Source of the DNA: CAYOHP01 sp964403795 [NCBI: uncultured bacterium]
GTDB lineage: Bacteria > Muiribacteriota > UBA6191 > CAZXTJ01
NCBI GenBank assembly: GCA_964403795.1
Contig: CAYOHP010000027.1
Coordinates: 1 to 64,000, forward strand
DNA: 64,000 nucleotides
Direction of reading: 5' to 3'
Below the pieces are notes generated by a model. It was not told the origin of the DNA. It saw nothing but the letters and a program-made list of their open reading frames with translations, and searched no databases. How positions within the stretch are numbered: the first letter of the stretch is position 1; every line of letters starts with the position of its first letter. This document shows positions 44,611 through 52,614 of this stretch, one piece after another. A program made the position numbers and the translations under genes.

Positions 44611-45237
44611 ATGTACCCTTCCGAGGTCGCGGGAGCGCTCCACGCCGTGGCCTCGAGCAGGAACGATCGCATCCAGGAAGCCGTGCTCCGGGCCCTGGCG
44701 CGGCCGGCGGCCCTTGGGGGGGCTGCGCTCGCGTGCCTGTTGGCGACCACGAGCGCGGGCCTCCTGGCCGGTCTCCTGTCGGCGCTCGCGGCGTGGTTCG
44801 GGCTGGCGGTCGCGGGACTCTACCTCCAGGGGGAAGCCGTTCTTCCGGACCTGACCGAGGAAAGGGAGGCCTTACCGCCCGCAGCCGTGGATCCGAGTCC
44901 GAAGTCGCCCCTCCCGGAGGGTCTCCGGAACCGCTATCGCGATCTGCACGTCCGGGTGGAGCGCCTCGCGACGGCGCTGCCCGAGGATCTGCCGATCGAG
45001 GCCTCGGAGCTGGAACTCCTCCCCGAGAAGTTCCGGGAGCTGGCGCGGCGGCGAGCCCGGATCGACGACGGGGTGCCGGCCGCGGTCGGGCTCGACGCGG
45101 AACTCGCCCGGATCGAGGCCCTGGTCACCCGGGTCGAAGGCCTGGCGGGCCGGGGCGATCCCGGCCGGGAGGTGGCCGCGGTGCTCGACGAGCTCGAGGC
45201 GGTGTTGGAGATCGCCGAGGACACGCTGCCGCCCTGA
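44611..45237 (+). CDS. small membrane protein with helical C-terminus, unknown
   Basis: A 208-residue protein with two adjacent membrane helices (about 33-70: LARPAALGGAALACLLATTS, LLAGLLSALAAWFGLAVAGL), then a soluble helical domain with Glu/Arg/Leu heptads (LHVRVERLATALPEDLP, LDAELARIEALVTRVEGL). No family is recognised. The position back-to-back with the NtrC-type regulator hints at shared regulation, but a sensor function is not supported by any kinase motif. Confidence 0.65.
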   Translation: MYPSEVAGALHAVASSRNDRIQEAVLRALARPAALGGAALACLLATTSAGLLAGLLSALAAWFGLAVAGLYLQGEAVLPDLTEEREALPPAAVDPSPKSPLPEGLRNRYRDLHVRVERLATALPEDLPIEASELELLPEKFRELARRRARIDDGVPAAVGLDAELARIEALVTRVEGLAGRGDPGREVAAVLDELEAVLEIAEDTLPP

Positions 45238-45277
45238 AGCCGACGCGGTCTCGCCTCGGGATCCGGTCGGCGGGCCG

Positions 45278-45826
45278 TCAGTAGGGCGAGCGGAAGGGGT
45301 CCTCGCCCCGGGGGCGACCGAAGATCACGCTGGCCTTGAAGGCTTCGCGCATCCGGGCATGGGAACGGCCCCGTCGCCTGCCGGGGGTGACGGACTCACC
45401 GCCCTCGCTGGGCCAATGGTCCCGCGAGAGATGGGTTTCGAGCGAGGCCAGGTGCTCGAGGGCGGCTTTCATGCTCGGCCCCCCGCCGGCCCTGGCGATG
45501 GCCTCCTCGATGGCCTGGCGGGCCCCCGCCAGCTGCTGGTAGCCCTGGACCCTGGCCTCCACGTTGGACAGACGCTGCTTGGCCCGCGACACGTTGGCGA
45601 GATAGCCGCCGGACCCCTCCTCGAAGCCCCCATCCTCCAGGCTGTCGCCCTCGCCGAGGCCGCGGCCGGACTCCAGATCGAGGCCATCCTCCAGGGATGC
45701 CTCCCGCCGACGCGGGGGACGGGCCGCCGCCTGCCGGCCGAGGTCCGCCAGCAGGTCTGCCACCCCCGGCCGACCGCGATCGGCCGGGGGCGACCTCCTG
45801 GACTTTCCCTTGCGAGGCCTGGTCAC
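45278..45826 (-). CDS. unknown protein coupled to floA
   Basis: A 182-residue soluble protein. The N-terminus is basic and Arg/Lys/Pro-rich ([16 protein letters not shown]), a disordered acidic stretch follows ([21 protein letters not shown]), then a helical segment about 75-135 ([30 protein letters not shown]), and a basic tail ([12 protein letters not shown]). No membrane segment. Its GTG start overlaps the floA stop by 4 bp (GTGA), so it is translated with flotillin. Function unknown; a cytoplasmic partner of the FloA assembly is a reasonable inference. Confidence 0.7.
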   Translation of the reverse strand: MTRPRKGKSRRSPPADRGRPGVADLLADLGRQAAARPPRRREASLEDGLDLESGRGLGEGDSLEDGGFEEGSGGYLANVSRAKQRLSNVEARVQGYQQLAGARQAIEEAIARAGGGPSMKAALEHLASLETHLSRDHWPSEGGESVTPGRRRGRSHARMREAFKASVIFGRPRGEDPFRSPY

Positions 45827-46800
45827 GACGCCTGGGCCGCCGGCGCACCGTCACGCCCGAAGCTCTCCCGCATCGAGGTGTCGGCTTCGAGGTTCTTCAT
45901 CCGGTAGTAGTCCATGGCGCCCAGGCGTCCGTCCTTGATCGCCTCGGCGAGCGCCATGGGCACAGCAGCCTGGGCCTCGACCACCTTGGCCTTCATCTCC
46001 TGTTCGTAGGCGATCATCTCCTGGGTCCTGGCCTGGGCCATGGAGCGGCGCTCGGAGGCCTTGGCCTCGGCGATCCGCTTGTCGGCCTCGGCCCGTTCGA
46101 TGTCCCGCTCCGCACCGATGTTCTTGCCCACGTCCACGTCCGCGATGTCGATCGAGATGATCTCGAAGGCGGTGTTGTTGTCGAGTCCCTTGGCCAGGAT
46201 CTTGGCCGAGATCTGGTCGGGGTTCTCGAGGATCACCAGGTGGGTGTCGGCGGAACCGATGGTGGTGCAGATGCCCTCGCCGACGCGGGCGAGCACGGTG
46301 TCCTCGCCGGCACCGCCGATCAGCTTCTCGATCTTGACCCGGACGGTCACCAGGGCGGTGGCCCGGAGCTGGATGCCGTCCTTGCACATGGCGGAGACCA
46401 TCGGGGTCTTGATCACCTTGGGCTGGACGCACATCTTGACGGCCTCGAGCACGTTGCGGCCGGCCAGGTCGATGGCGGCGGCCTCGTCGAAGGTGAGTCG
46501 GATGTTGGCCTTGGTGGCCGAGATCAGGGCGTTCACGACCAGGTCGACGTTGCCGTTGGCCAGGTAGTGGGCCTCGAGCTTGTCGAGGTCGAGGTTCAGG
46601 CCGGCCTTGATGCCGCGGATCAGGGGGCGGACCACGTCACCCTGGTCGACCCGGCGGAAGCGCATCCCGATCAGTGTGAAGGGGTTGATCCAGATCTCCG
46701 CGGTGATGGCCGAGAGCCAGAGCCCGACCGGGAAGAACATCGAGAGCATCAGCATCACCGGGATCCCGATGACGACAGCAGTTGCGATCAGGTCACCCAC
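45823..46800 (-). CDS. floA: flotillin-like protein FloA
   Basis: A 325-residue SPFH-family scaffold of functional membrane microdomains. One N-terminal hydrophobic hairpin ([20 protein letters not shown]), the FloA signature ([17 protein letters not shown]), the SPFH/PHB core ([37 protein letters not shown]) and a C-terminal Glu/Ala-rich coiled coil ([20 protein letters not shown]) leading to [20 protein letters not shown]. Normal length. GTG start 8 bp inside nfeD, as in the classic nfeD-floA pair. Confidence 0.95.
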   Translation of the reverse strand: MGDLIATAVVIGIPVMLMLSMFFPVGLWLSAITAEIWINPFTLIGMRFRRVDQGDVVRPLIRGIKAGLNLDLDKLEAHYLANGNVDLVVNALISATKANIRLTFDEAAAIDLAGRNVLEAVKMCVQPKVIKTPMVSAMCKDGIQLRATALVTVRVKIEKLIGGAGEDTVLARVGEGICTTIGSADTHLVILENPDQISAKILAKGLDNNTAFEIISIDIADVDVGKNIGAERDIERAEADKRIAEAKASERRSMAQARTQEMIAYEQEMKAKVVEAQAAVPMALAEAIKDGRLGAMDYYRMKNLEADTSMRESFGRDGAPAAQAS

Positions 46801-47395
46801 GAGCGTCCTCCTTCGTGTTCTCCGGCTCGATCACCAACGTCGAGCCTTCCACCGCCACTACCCGGACCTTGCTTCCCTCGGCCACCAGGCCCCGTCGGCT
46901 CCTGGCGGCGAGGTCCCGGTCGTCGATCCGCACCGTGCCCGAGGGTCGGAGCGAGCCCACGGCCTCGCCGGTCCGTCCCACCCAGAGGTCGGGGTCGAGA
47001 TCGGCTTCCCGGGGCGCCGAGGCGTCCAGCCTCGCCGAGTGGACCATGCTCCGGCCCAGGGCCGTCTTGGGAAGGACCTTCATGGCGGCCACGGTGGCGA
47101 TCAGGGAGACCACCATCTCCACCCCCAGGATCATCCAGCCCTCGTCGCCGGGATAGCGGCGGAAGAGGAGGGCGACGTGCGTCAACAGCAGTCCGATCCC
47201 GGTGACGCCGGTCACCCCGAAGCCGGGGATGAGGAAGAGTTCGACCTCCAGGCATGCGAGGCCCGCCAGGAACAGTCCCAGGAGCACCAGGGGCCCTGGG
47301 CCTCCGGGGGCGGGAACACCCTCCGCCCAGACGGGGATGGCTGCCAGCAAGAGCAGGGGAGCCGCCAGGCTCCCGACCCTCCTCCGCAACGTCAT
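46793..47395 (-). CDS. nfeD: NfeD-family membrane protein
   Basis: A 200-residue NfeD protein of the short type without the serine protease domain. Signal peptide or first helix 1-25, three further helices ([53 protein letters not shown]) and a C-terminal OB-fold domain ([20 protein letters not shown] ... [17 protein letters not shown]). It works with FloA in microdomain organisation. ATG 47395 has AAGGAAGG upstream. First gene of nfeD-floA-unknown. Confidence 0.92.
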   Translation of the reverse strand: MTLRRRVGSLAAPLLLLAAIPVWAEGVPAPGGPGPLVLLGLFLAGLACLEVELFLIPGFGVTGVTGIGLLLTHVALLFRRYPGDEGWMILGVEMVVSLIATVAAMKVLPKTALGRSMVHSARLDASAPREADLDPDLWVGRTGEAVGSLRPSGTVRIDDRDLAARSRRGLVAEGSKVRVVAVEGSTLVIEPENTKEDARG

Positions 47396-47473
47396 GTCGC
47401 ACCTTCCTTCTGTTCGCCCGCTCCAGCGTACCGAAGCCGGATCGTGTCCGCGAGGGAAAGTGAGGAAGTGCAA

Positions 47474-47483
47474 GGAAATTTCC
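47474..47483. promoter_or_regulatory. AT-rich palindrome GGAAATTTCC in a divergent promoter region
   Basis: A perfect 10-bp palindrome, and the most AT-rich spot of the 240-bp gap between nfeD and the secreted-protein gene at 47636. On the minus strand it is followed by TTGCAC with GG-N10-GC spacing, loosely like a sigma-54 -24/-12 element, but the -24 box is poor. Confidence 0.3.
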
Positions 47484-47635
47484 GTGGCTGGGAGGCGTCC
47501 GGATGGGGCATGCGGGAACCGGCGGACGGCCGGATGGACGCACAGTCGCAGTGAGGTTCGGCTGTGGGAGCCGATCCCGGGCACCCGAGGAAGCTGGCAT
47601 CGTCCCTGCTTTCTGCCTTCCCCGGAGGAATACCC

Positions 47636-48715
47636 ATGGGTCGGATCGCTCGAGCGTGGCTGGCGGGACTGCTCCTGGCGGGAGCTGCAGGGACGGTCGA
47701 GGCGGACCCTGTCGGGACCGACCTGGCCCGGCTGGCACGTACCTTCGCCCCGGTGCTGCGGCAAGACACCGCCGGCGAGGCCGACTTCATCACCCGGATC
47801 GACTTCGACGGGAACTGGGCCGGGGACGACAACTGGTCGAACATGGAGAAGTTCCCCCTGGCGGCGGCCGTCTACTGGGCCGGCGTGGAGACCGGGACGC
47901 ACGTGTTCCTGAGCTACTCGTGGTTCCATCCCCGGGACTGGTGCCGGCGGATCGAGGCGGTGGGGAGCCTGATCGGGAAGCTGATCGGATACCCCGACTG
48001 CGCCCACGAGAACGATCTCGAGGGAATGCTCCTGGTCCTGGAGAAGGGCAGGGGGCGGGCCCATGTGGTGGCCGTCGAGACCGTCTTCCACCGCCAGTTC
48101 AAGAAGTACCTGGTGGATCGACGGTACCTTGCCCGGGCCGAACTCTCGGGCGAGCTGCGGTTCGAGGATACCCATCCGGTGGTGATGCTCGAGGCCCACG
48201 GGCACGGGGCGGAGGCCTGGGACGGCAAGGACTTCCGGGGCGGTGACGGCGTCGTCTACCGGGTGGGGGACAGGCAGGGCGTACCCCGGAACCGGAACGA
48301 CCGGGACGTGCCCTATGCGCTCGTGGACCTCGAGTCCACGCTCTGGCCCAGGCGCTTCGACGTCGGGGAAAAGGGCAACACCTTCGGGAAGGCGGACCTG
48401 TTCCACGGGGTGCGCATGGGATACGCCTTCCTGGGTCGCCACGGAGGCGACAATGCCGCCAACGCACCCTGGGGATGGTCGGACGAGGCGACCGACCTGC
48501 CTCGGGGCGAGATCTTCCTGGATCCGGCACGCCTCTTCCGGACCCACTTCGAGCCTCCTGGGGGTTTCGACCGGAACTACCTGCCGAATCCCTTCACGGA
48601 TCCGGCTCGGAGGGGGCCGGCAGTGGCTCGGGGAGGGACTACGGGTGGGGGCCGGGGCCGACCCCCGGGGGATCTGCTCGGGCAGGAGCTGGTCCCGACC
48701 CGGACCGCGGACTGA
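47636..48715 (+). CDS. secreted protein with HENDLEG motif, unknown function
   Basis: A 359-residue exported protein, signal peptide to about residue 24. The N-terminal half has FAPVLRQDTAGEADFITRID, THVFLSYSWFHPRDW and CAHENDLEGMLLVLEKG, the last resembling the H-x-x-D-x-E cluster of NPP1- or VPS62-like proteins and likely a metal or carbohydrate site. A Gly/Arg-rich tail follows (about 330-359). ATG 47636 has GGAGGAATACCC directly upstream. I do not recognise the family securely. Confidence 0.7.
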   Translation: MGRIARAWLAGLLLAGAAGTVEADPVGTDLARLARTFAPVLRQDTAGEADFITRIDFDGNWAGDDNWSNMEKFPLAAAVYWAGVETGTHVFLSYSWFHPRDWCRRIEAVGSLIGKLIGYPDCAHENDLEGMLLVLEKGRGRAHVVAVETVFHRQFKKYLVDRRYLARAELSGELRFEDTHPVVMLEAHGHGAEAWDGKDFRGGDGVVYRVGDRQGVPRNRNDRDVPYALVDLESTLWPRRFDVGEKGNTFGKADLFHGVRMGYAFLGRHGGDNAANAPWGWSDEATDLPRGEIFLDPARLFRTHFEPPGGFDRNYLPNPFTDPARRGPAVARGGTTGGGRGRPPGDLLGQELVPTRTAD

Positions 48716-48763
48716 GAGCTCGGCCGGCCGGCAGGTGGCGGAGGGGCCGGGGGCTGAGGGGTG

Positions 48764-48782
48764 GCCGTCCGGGGAGGACGGC
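48764..48782. terminator. hairpin between convergent genes
   Basis: Perfect stem GCCGTCC/GGACGGC with a five-base GGGGA loop, between the stop of the secreted-protein gene (48715) and the stop of the kinase gene (48800). No T-run follows on either strand, so termination activity is uncertain. Confidence 0.35.
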
Positions 48783-48799
48783 GATGTGCGACAGGCTCC

Positions 48800-50482
48800 C
48801 TAGGTGCGCTTGGGCGCGGTGACGAGGGCCCAGGCGGCCGCGACGTGCAATCCTGCCGAGAACAGGAAGATCAACAGGACGACCGGCGGGACGATCGCCG
48901 CGACGATCGCCACGACCGAGAGCGGGGCCAACAGCCAGCCCTCGAGGTGCATGATCCGGAGCCATCCCGCAGGGCGACCGACGAGCCGACCGAGGAGCCA
49001 GAGTGGACCGGTGGCGATTCCGAGGATGATGGTCCAGCCGACGAGCATGCCGACCAGGTTGGGAATCCGCCCACAGAGGAGCTCGGCCAGGCTCGCGACG
49101 CATGCCAGGGAGACGATCACCTTGGCCAGGGGCACCGTGGTGCTGTCGTAGCGGGCGAGGATTCCCCGGGTGGCGAGCATCGGGTGGCGGAGGAAGGTCC
49201 CGTAGTGGACGAAGGGGAGGACCGCGGCGGGCGGGAAGCCCGTCTCGATGGCCTCGGGTGGTGCGGGATCGGCCACGGCTGCCGGAGGCTGGCCGGTGGC
49301 GTCGGCGGTTCCCGGTCCGGCTGCGGCGACTGCGACCGGCGTGGATGGGGCCGCGCCGGAGGACGAGGTCGGGGGGGGCGAGCCCGGGTGCGGCGCAGGA
49401 AGGGGGGCGGTGGCCGTCACGCCACGGACGGGTGCCGGGGCCGTCCCTGGGAGCGAGCCGGAACCGACGGCCTGCGAGCCTTCCCCGGGGGTCGCCTCGA
49501 TCCGCGTCTCGGCCGCGGCCAGGGTGGCGTCGGAGGGGCGCGAGCGGCCTCCCGAGGCGGCCGGGCCGAGGGTGTCGGCGTGGGCGGCCCGCTCGGCCGT
49601 GACCTTGAGGGGACCCAGACCCTGGACGGCGCGCCGACCCGCGGCGAGCGCCGACGCCAGGGCCGGATAGTCCGACCAGCGGTCCTCGGGGGCCTTGGAG
49701 AGGCATCGGTCCACCAGCTCGCACAAGGCTTCCGGGGCCTCGGGCGCGACCGAGTCGAGGCGAGGGGCCGGGGTCTGGACGTGGCTCATCATGACGGCGA
49801 GCGCCGAGTCCCCTCGGAAGGGAAGGGAGCCGGTGATCATCTGGAAGAGGATGACCCCCAGGGCGTAGATGTCGGCCCGATGGTCGACCCGCTTGCCGAG
49901 GCCTTGTTCGGGGGACATGTAGTCGGGCGTCCCCATGACCATGCCGCTCTGGGTGAGACTCGTCGATTCGGAGGTGCGGGCCAGACCGAAGTCGAGGATC
50001 TTCACCCGTCCGTCCCTGGCCAGGACCAGATTGGCCGGCTTCAGGTCCCGATGGATGATCCCGGCCCGATGGGCGACCTCAAGGCCTTCCACTACCTGGA
50101 GGAGCAGGCGGAGCGCGGTGTCGGGAGGGAGGGGGCCCTTGCGGGCGAGCACGGAATCGAGCGGGGTTCCCTCGACGTACTCCATGGCGTAGTACGGCAT
50201 CCCGTTGACGGATCCGAGGTGGAAGATCCCCACGATGGCGGGATGGGAGAGCCTGGCCGCGGCCCGGGCTTCCCGTTGGAAGCGCTCGAGATATCCCGGC
50301 GATTCGAGCAGGGTGGGTGCCAGGAACTTGAGGGCCACCTGGCGACCGAGGTTCTGGTCCTCCGCCAGGTAGACGGCGCCCATGCCGCCCTTGCCGAGGA
50401 GCCGCCCGAGCACGAAGTGGTCGATCCGCATCCCCGCGGGCAGGTTCCCGATGGTCGAGAGCCCGGTGGGGGGGGCGGACAT
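48800..50482 (-). CDS. Ser/Thr protein kinase with C-terminal polytopic membrane domain
   Basis: A 560-residue Hanks-type kinase. Kinase domain about 22-285: GKGGMGAVYLA (30-40), Lys52 in VALK, HRDLKPAN (Asp146), DFGLART (165-171), GTPDYMSPEQ. Residues 285-420 are a low-complexity Ala/Pro/Gly linker. The last 150 residues hold about five hydrophobic helices (IVSLACVASLAELL, LVGWTIILGIATGPLWLL, PLSVVAIVAAIVPPVVLLIF), resembling a Yip1-like membrane domain. It starts 3 bp after the preceding gene's stop, so the two form an operon. Confidence 0.93.
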   Translation of the reverse strand: MSAPPTGLSTIGNLPAGMRIDHFVLGRLLGKGGMGAVYLAEDQNLGRQVALKFLAPTLLESPGYLERFQREARAAARLSHPAIVGIFHLGSVNGMPYYAMEYVEGTPLDSVLARKGPLPPDTALRLLLQVVEGLEVAHRAGIIHRDLKPANLVLARDGRVKILDFGLARTSESTSLTQSGMVMGTPDYMSPEQGLGKRVDHRADIYALGVILFQMITGSLPFRGDSALAVMMSHVQTPAPRLDSVAPEAPEALCELVDRCLSKAPEDRWSDYPALASALAAGRRAVQGLGPLKVTAERAAHADTLGPAASGGRSRPSDATLAAAETRIEATPGEGSQAVGSGSLPGTAPAPVRGVTATAPLPAPHPGSPPPTSSSGAAPSTPVAVAAAGPGTADATGQPPAAVADPAPPEAIETGFPPAAVLPFVHYGTFLRHPMLATRGILARYDSTTVPLAKVIVSLACVASLAELLCGRIPNLVGMLVGWTIILGIATGPLWLLGRLVGRPAGWLRIMHLEGWLLAPLSVVAIVAAIVPPVVLLIFLFSAGLHVAAAWALVTAPKRT

Positions 50483-50485
50483 GTC

Positions 50486-51499
50486 TCAGCCCTCGAAGCC
50501 GGCGCGGGAGAGGAGCTCGTCGAGCGGGTCGCTGCCCCGGGGCGCAGCCGGTTCCTGCGGGGGGGCGGTGGGATGGGGGGGGCCGGAGCCGCGGAGGTCC
50601 GGGAGGCCGTCCGGGAGCTCGACGTCTTCGGCGGCGGCGAGGTCGGCTAAGGGGCCTCCCTCGGCGGGAAGGTCCCGGTTGGCGGCCAGGGCCTCCTCGA
50701 ACATCGCATCCAGGGCGTCGTCGTCGCTGAGGCCGGGCGGGGGCTCCTGGTGCTCCACGTCGGCCTTGCCAGGATCGGACGAGCCGGGAGCCGGCGAGGC
50801 CGTCGGCGTCGGGCCGGGCATCGGACCGGGACCGTGGGCTGGGCCGGCCAACGGAGCCGGTGCGGCACGGGGAGTGCCGGCCGCCTCTAGGTCTTCGAGG
50901 AGGATCGCTTCGTCCTCGGCGGGCGCCCGGGGGGCCGAGGCAGGGGCCGGTGCCGACTCGGGTCCGGGGGATGCCGACATGGCGCGTCCCGGAGGGGTGC
51001 TGGCGGCCTCGGGCGCCGAGTGGGCTCCCGGCGAGAAGGTCTCGAGAACCGCATCCCCCTGGCCTGAGGTGGGGGCGCCGAGCGCGGCCCGGGCCTCCGC
51101 GATCAGCCGCAGCTGGTCCTCGGAGAGGAGACTCAGGTCGAACCGTTCCCCGACCGTCTCGGGAATACTCGAGATCCGCTCGATCTCCGAGCGGGCCAGG
51201 CCCGCCCGGAGTCGTCGGGACTCCCGGCTCTGCTCCTCGAGCCGGTCCAGGTGTTCGACGGCCTCCCGTCGCAGGCTCTCGGTGCGGGCCAAGGTCTGCA
51301 GCAGGGGCAGCGCCTTCTCGGCGACCTCGGCGAAGCTGAGGTAGCGCTCATGGGCTTGGGTCAGGCGTTCGAGCAGGCGTCCGCAGCTCTTGGGTTCGGA
51401 ATTCCAGGCCGCGTCCAGGGCCCGCTTCTCCTGCTCGCGGGCTTCGGAGAGCCGGGCCATCACGGCTTGGAGACGATCCTCGACCTCTCGCTGTTTCAA
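50486..51499 (-). CDS. coiled-coil, Pro/Ala-rich protein linked to a kinase gene
   Basis: A 337-residue soluble protein. Residues 1-140 are helical with Glu/Arg/Leu heptads (EDRLQAVMARLSEAREQEKR, HLDRLEEQSRESRRLRAGLA). Then a disordered Ala/Pro/Gly/Ser region to about 245, and short acidic motifs in the C-terminus: LSDDDALDAMFEEALAANRD and DPLDELLSRAGFEG. No membrane segment or enzyme motif. It starts with TTG (51499) and ends 3 bp before the kinase ATG; a role as adaptor or substrate of that kinase is inferred from position only. Confidence 0.65.
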   Translation of the reverse strand: MKQREVEDRLQAVMARLSEAREQEKRALDAAWNSEPKSCGRLLERLTQAHERYLSFAEVAEKALPLLQTLARTESLRREAVEHLDRLEEQSRESRRLRAGLARSEIERISSIPETVGERFDLSLLSEDQLRLIAEARAALGAPTSGQGDAVLETFSPGAHSAPEAASTPPGRAMSASPGPESAPAPASAPRAPAEDEAILLEDLEAAGTPRAAPAPLAGPAHGPGPMPGPTPTASPAPGSSDPGKADVEHQEPPPGLSDDDALDAMFEEALAANRDLPAEGGPLADLAAAEDVELPDGLPDLRGSGPPHPTAPPQEPAAPRGSDPLDELLSRAGFEG

Positions 51500-51685
51500 G
51501 CTGGCTACCCTTCCCGCATGGGACTGTAGACCAGCCCGGGCATGGGATCGGCGGACCCTGGTCGTGCACGAGATCGCGTCGGCGACCCGCGGTTTCGTGC
51601 GCTGGTACGGGCGATGGGTCGCATGGATCCCGCCGAGGAGCCGTACGGGACACCCGAGTCGAGGCGGGGGGATCCTGGGAGGATC

Positions 51686-52585
51686 TCAGACCTGGCGGGC
51701 CCGATCGAGGTCCTCCAGGCTGGTCCGGGCACGGGAGGCCACCAGGGTGTCGGAGTCCCCGGTCAGCTTGGCGAGGAGGAAGCGGGAGCGGGCGTGACGG
51801 GGGCCGATCGCCGCCAGTGCCCAGGCCGCTGCGGCCCGGGAGAGCGCCTCCCGGGAGTTGGACATACGGGTCAGTTCGTCCATGGCGAGTTCGGGATCGT
51901 CCCCGAAGAGCAGGACGGCGGCGGTGGATCGAGGACGGTGGTGGGGGTCGGCGAGGTGGGACTGGAGCTGACGCCGGCGCTCCTCCGGGTTCCAGCGACC
52001 GGCGTGCCACTCGAGGGCCAGGCTCCGGTTCCTGGGACAGCGGTGGCGAAGGGCCTTGGCGAAGAGCTTCTCGGCGCCTCCCGCCTTGGTCCGATGCAGG
52101 AGGGTGAGGGCCGCCGAGACCACCCTGGCCTCGTCGCAGGACAGGAGCTTCTGCCCGATGACGAGCCGTCGGGCCGCCTCGGGTCCGAGGCTGGCCGCGA
52201 CCGACAGGACGGCGAGTCGGAAACTCTCCCGGGGTCTGCGCTCCAGGCACCACCGGAGGGTGTCCTCGGCGGCCGAGGGGAAGGCGCAAGAGACCACCGT
52301 GGCCAGGGCCGACCGGTAGAGGGGGAGCCCGCAGGAGGTCAGGAGATCGGTGATCCCCGGCTCGTCGAGGGGATGTTGGCCATGGCGGAGGATCACGGCC
52401 AGGGCGGCCTCCCGGACCGGGTCGACCGCCTCGGAGGTGAGCAGGGAGAGGACCCGGGCCCGCGGGTAGAAGGGCCCTGCCTCCGGCTCCCGCAGCCAGC
52501 GCAGGGCCTCCAGGACCCGCCTGGGGTCCCCGGAACGGAGTTCCTCGTCCAATCGATCGGCGCGCAGGATCGAGCCTTTCCCCAT
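51686..52585 (-). CDS. HEAT-like helical repeat protein
   Basis: A 299-residue all-helical protein with recurrent 35-40 residue units (VLEALRWLREPEAGPF, LYRSALATVVSCAFPSAAED, ALSRAAAAWALAAIGPRHAR). Such repeats form a solenoid for protein binding. No signal peptide. The ATG at 52585 lacks a ribosome site; the start is uncertain because the divergent neighbour begins only 29 bp away. Confidence 0.65.
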   Translation of the reverse strand: MGKGSILRADRLDEELRSGDPRRVLEALRWLREPEAGPFYPRARVLSLLTSEAVDPVREAALAVILRHGQHPLDEPGITDLLTSCGLPLYRSALATVVSCAFPSAAEDTLRWCLERRPRESFRLAVLSVAASLGPEAARRLVIGQKLLSCDEARVVSAALTLLHRTKAGGAEKLFAKALRHRCPRNRSLALEWHAGRWNPEERRRQLQSHLADPHHRPRSTAAVLLFGDDPELAMDELTRMSNSREALSRAAAAWALAAIGPRHARSRFLLAKLTGDSDTLVASRARTSLEDLDRARQV

Positions 52586-52614
52586 GGGAGGAGACGCATG
52601 GCACGCTCCCCGGG

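Noticed and set aside
47460-47500. Sigma-54 promoter for nfeD
   Set aside because: GG-N10-GC spacing is present but the -24 element reads CGGAAA instead of TGGCAC; too weak to call.
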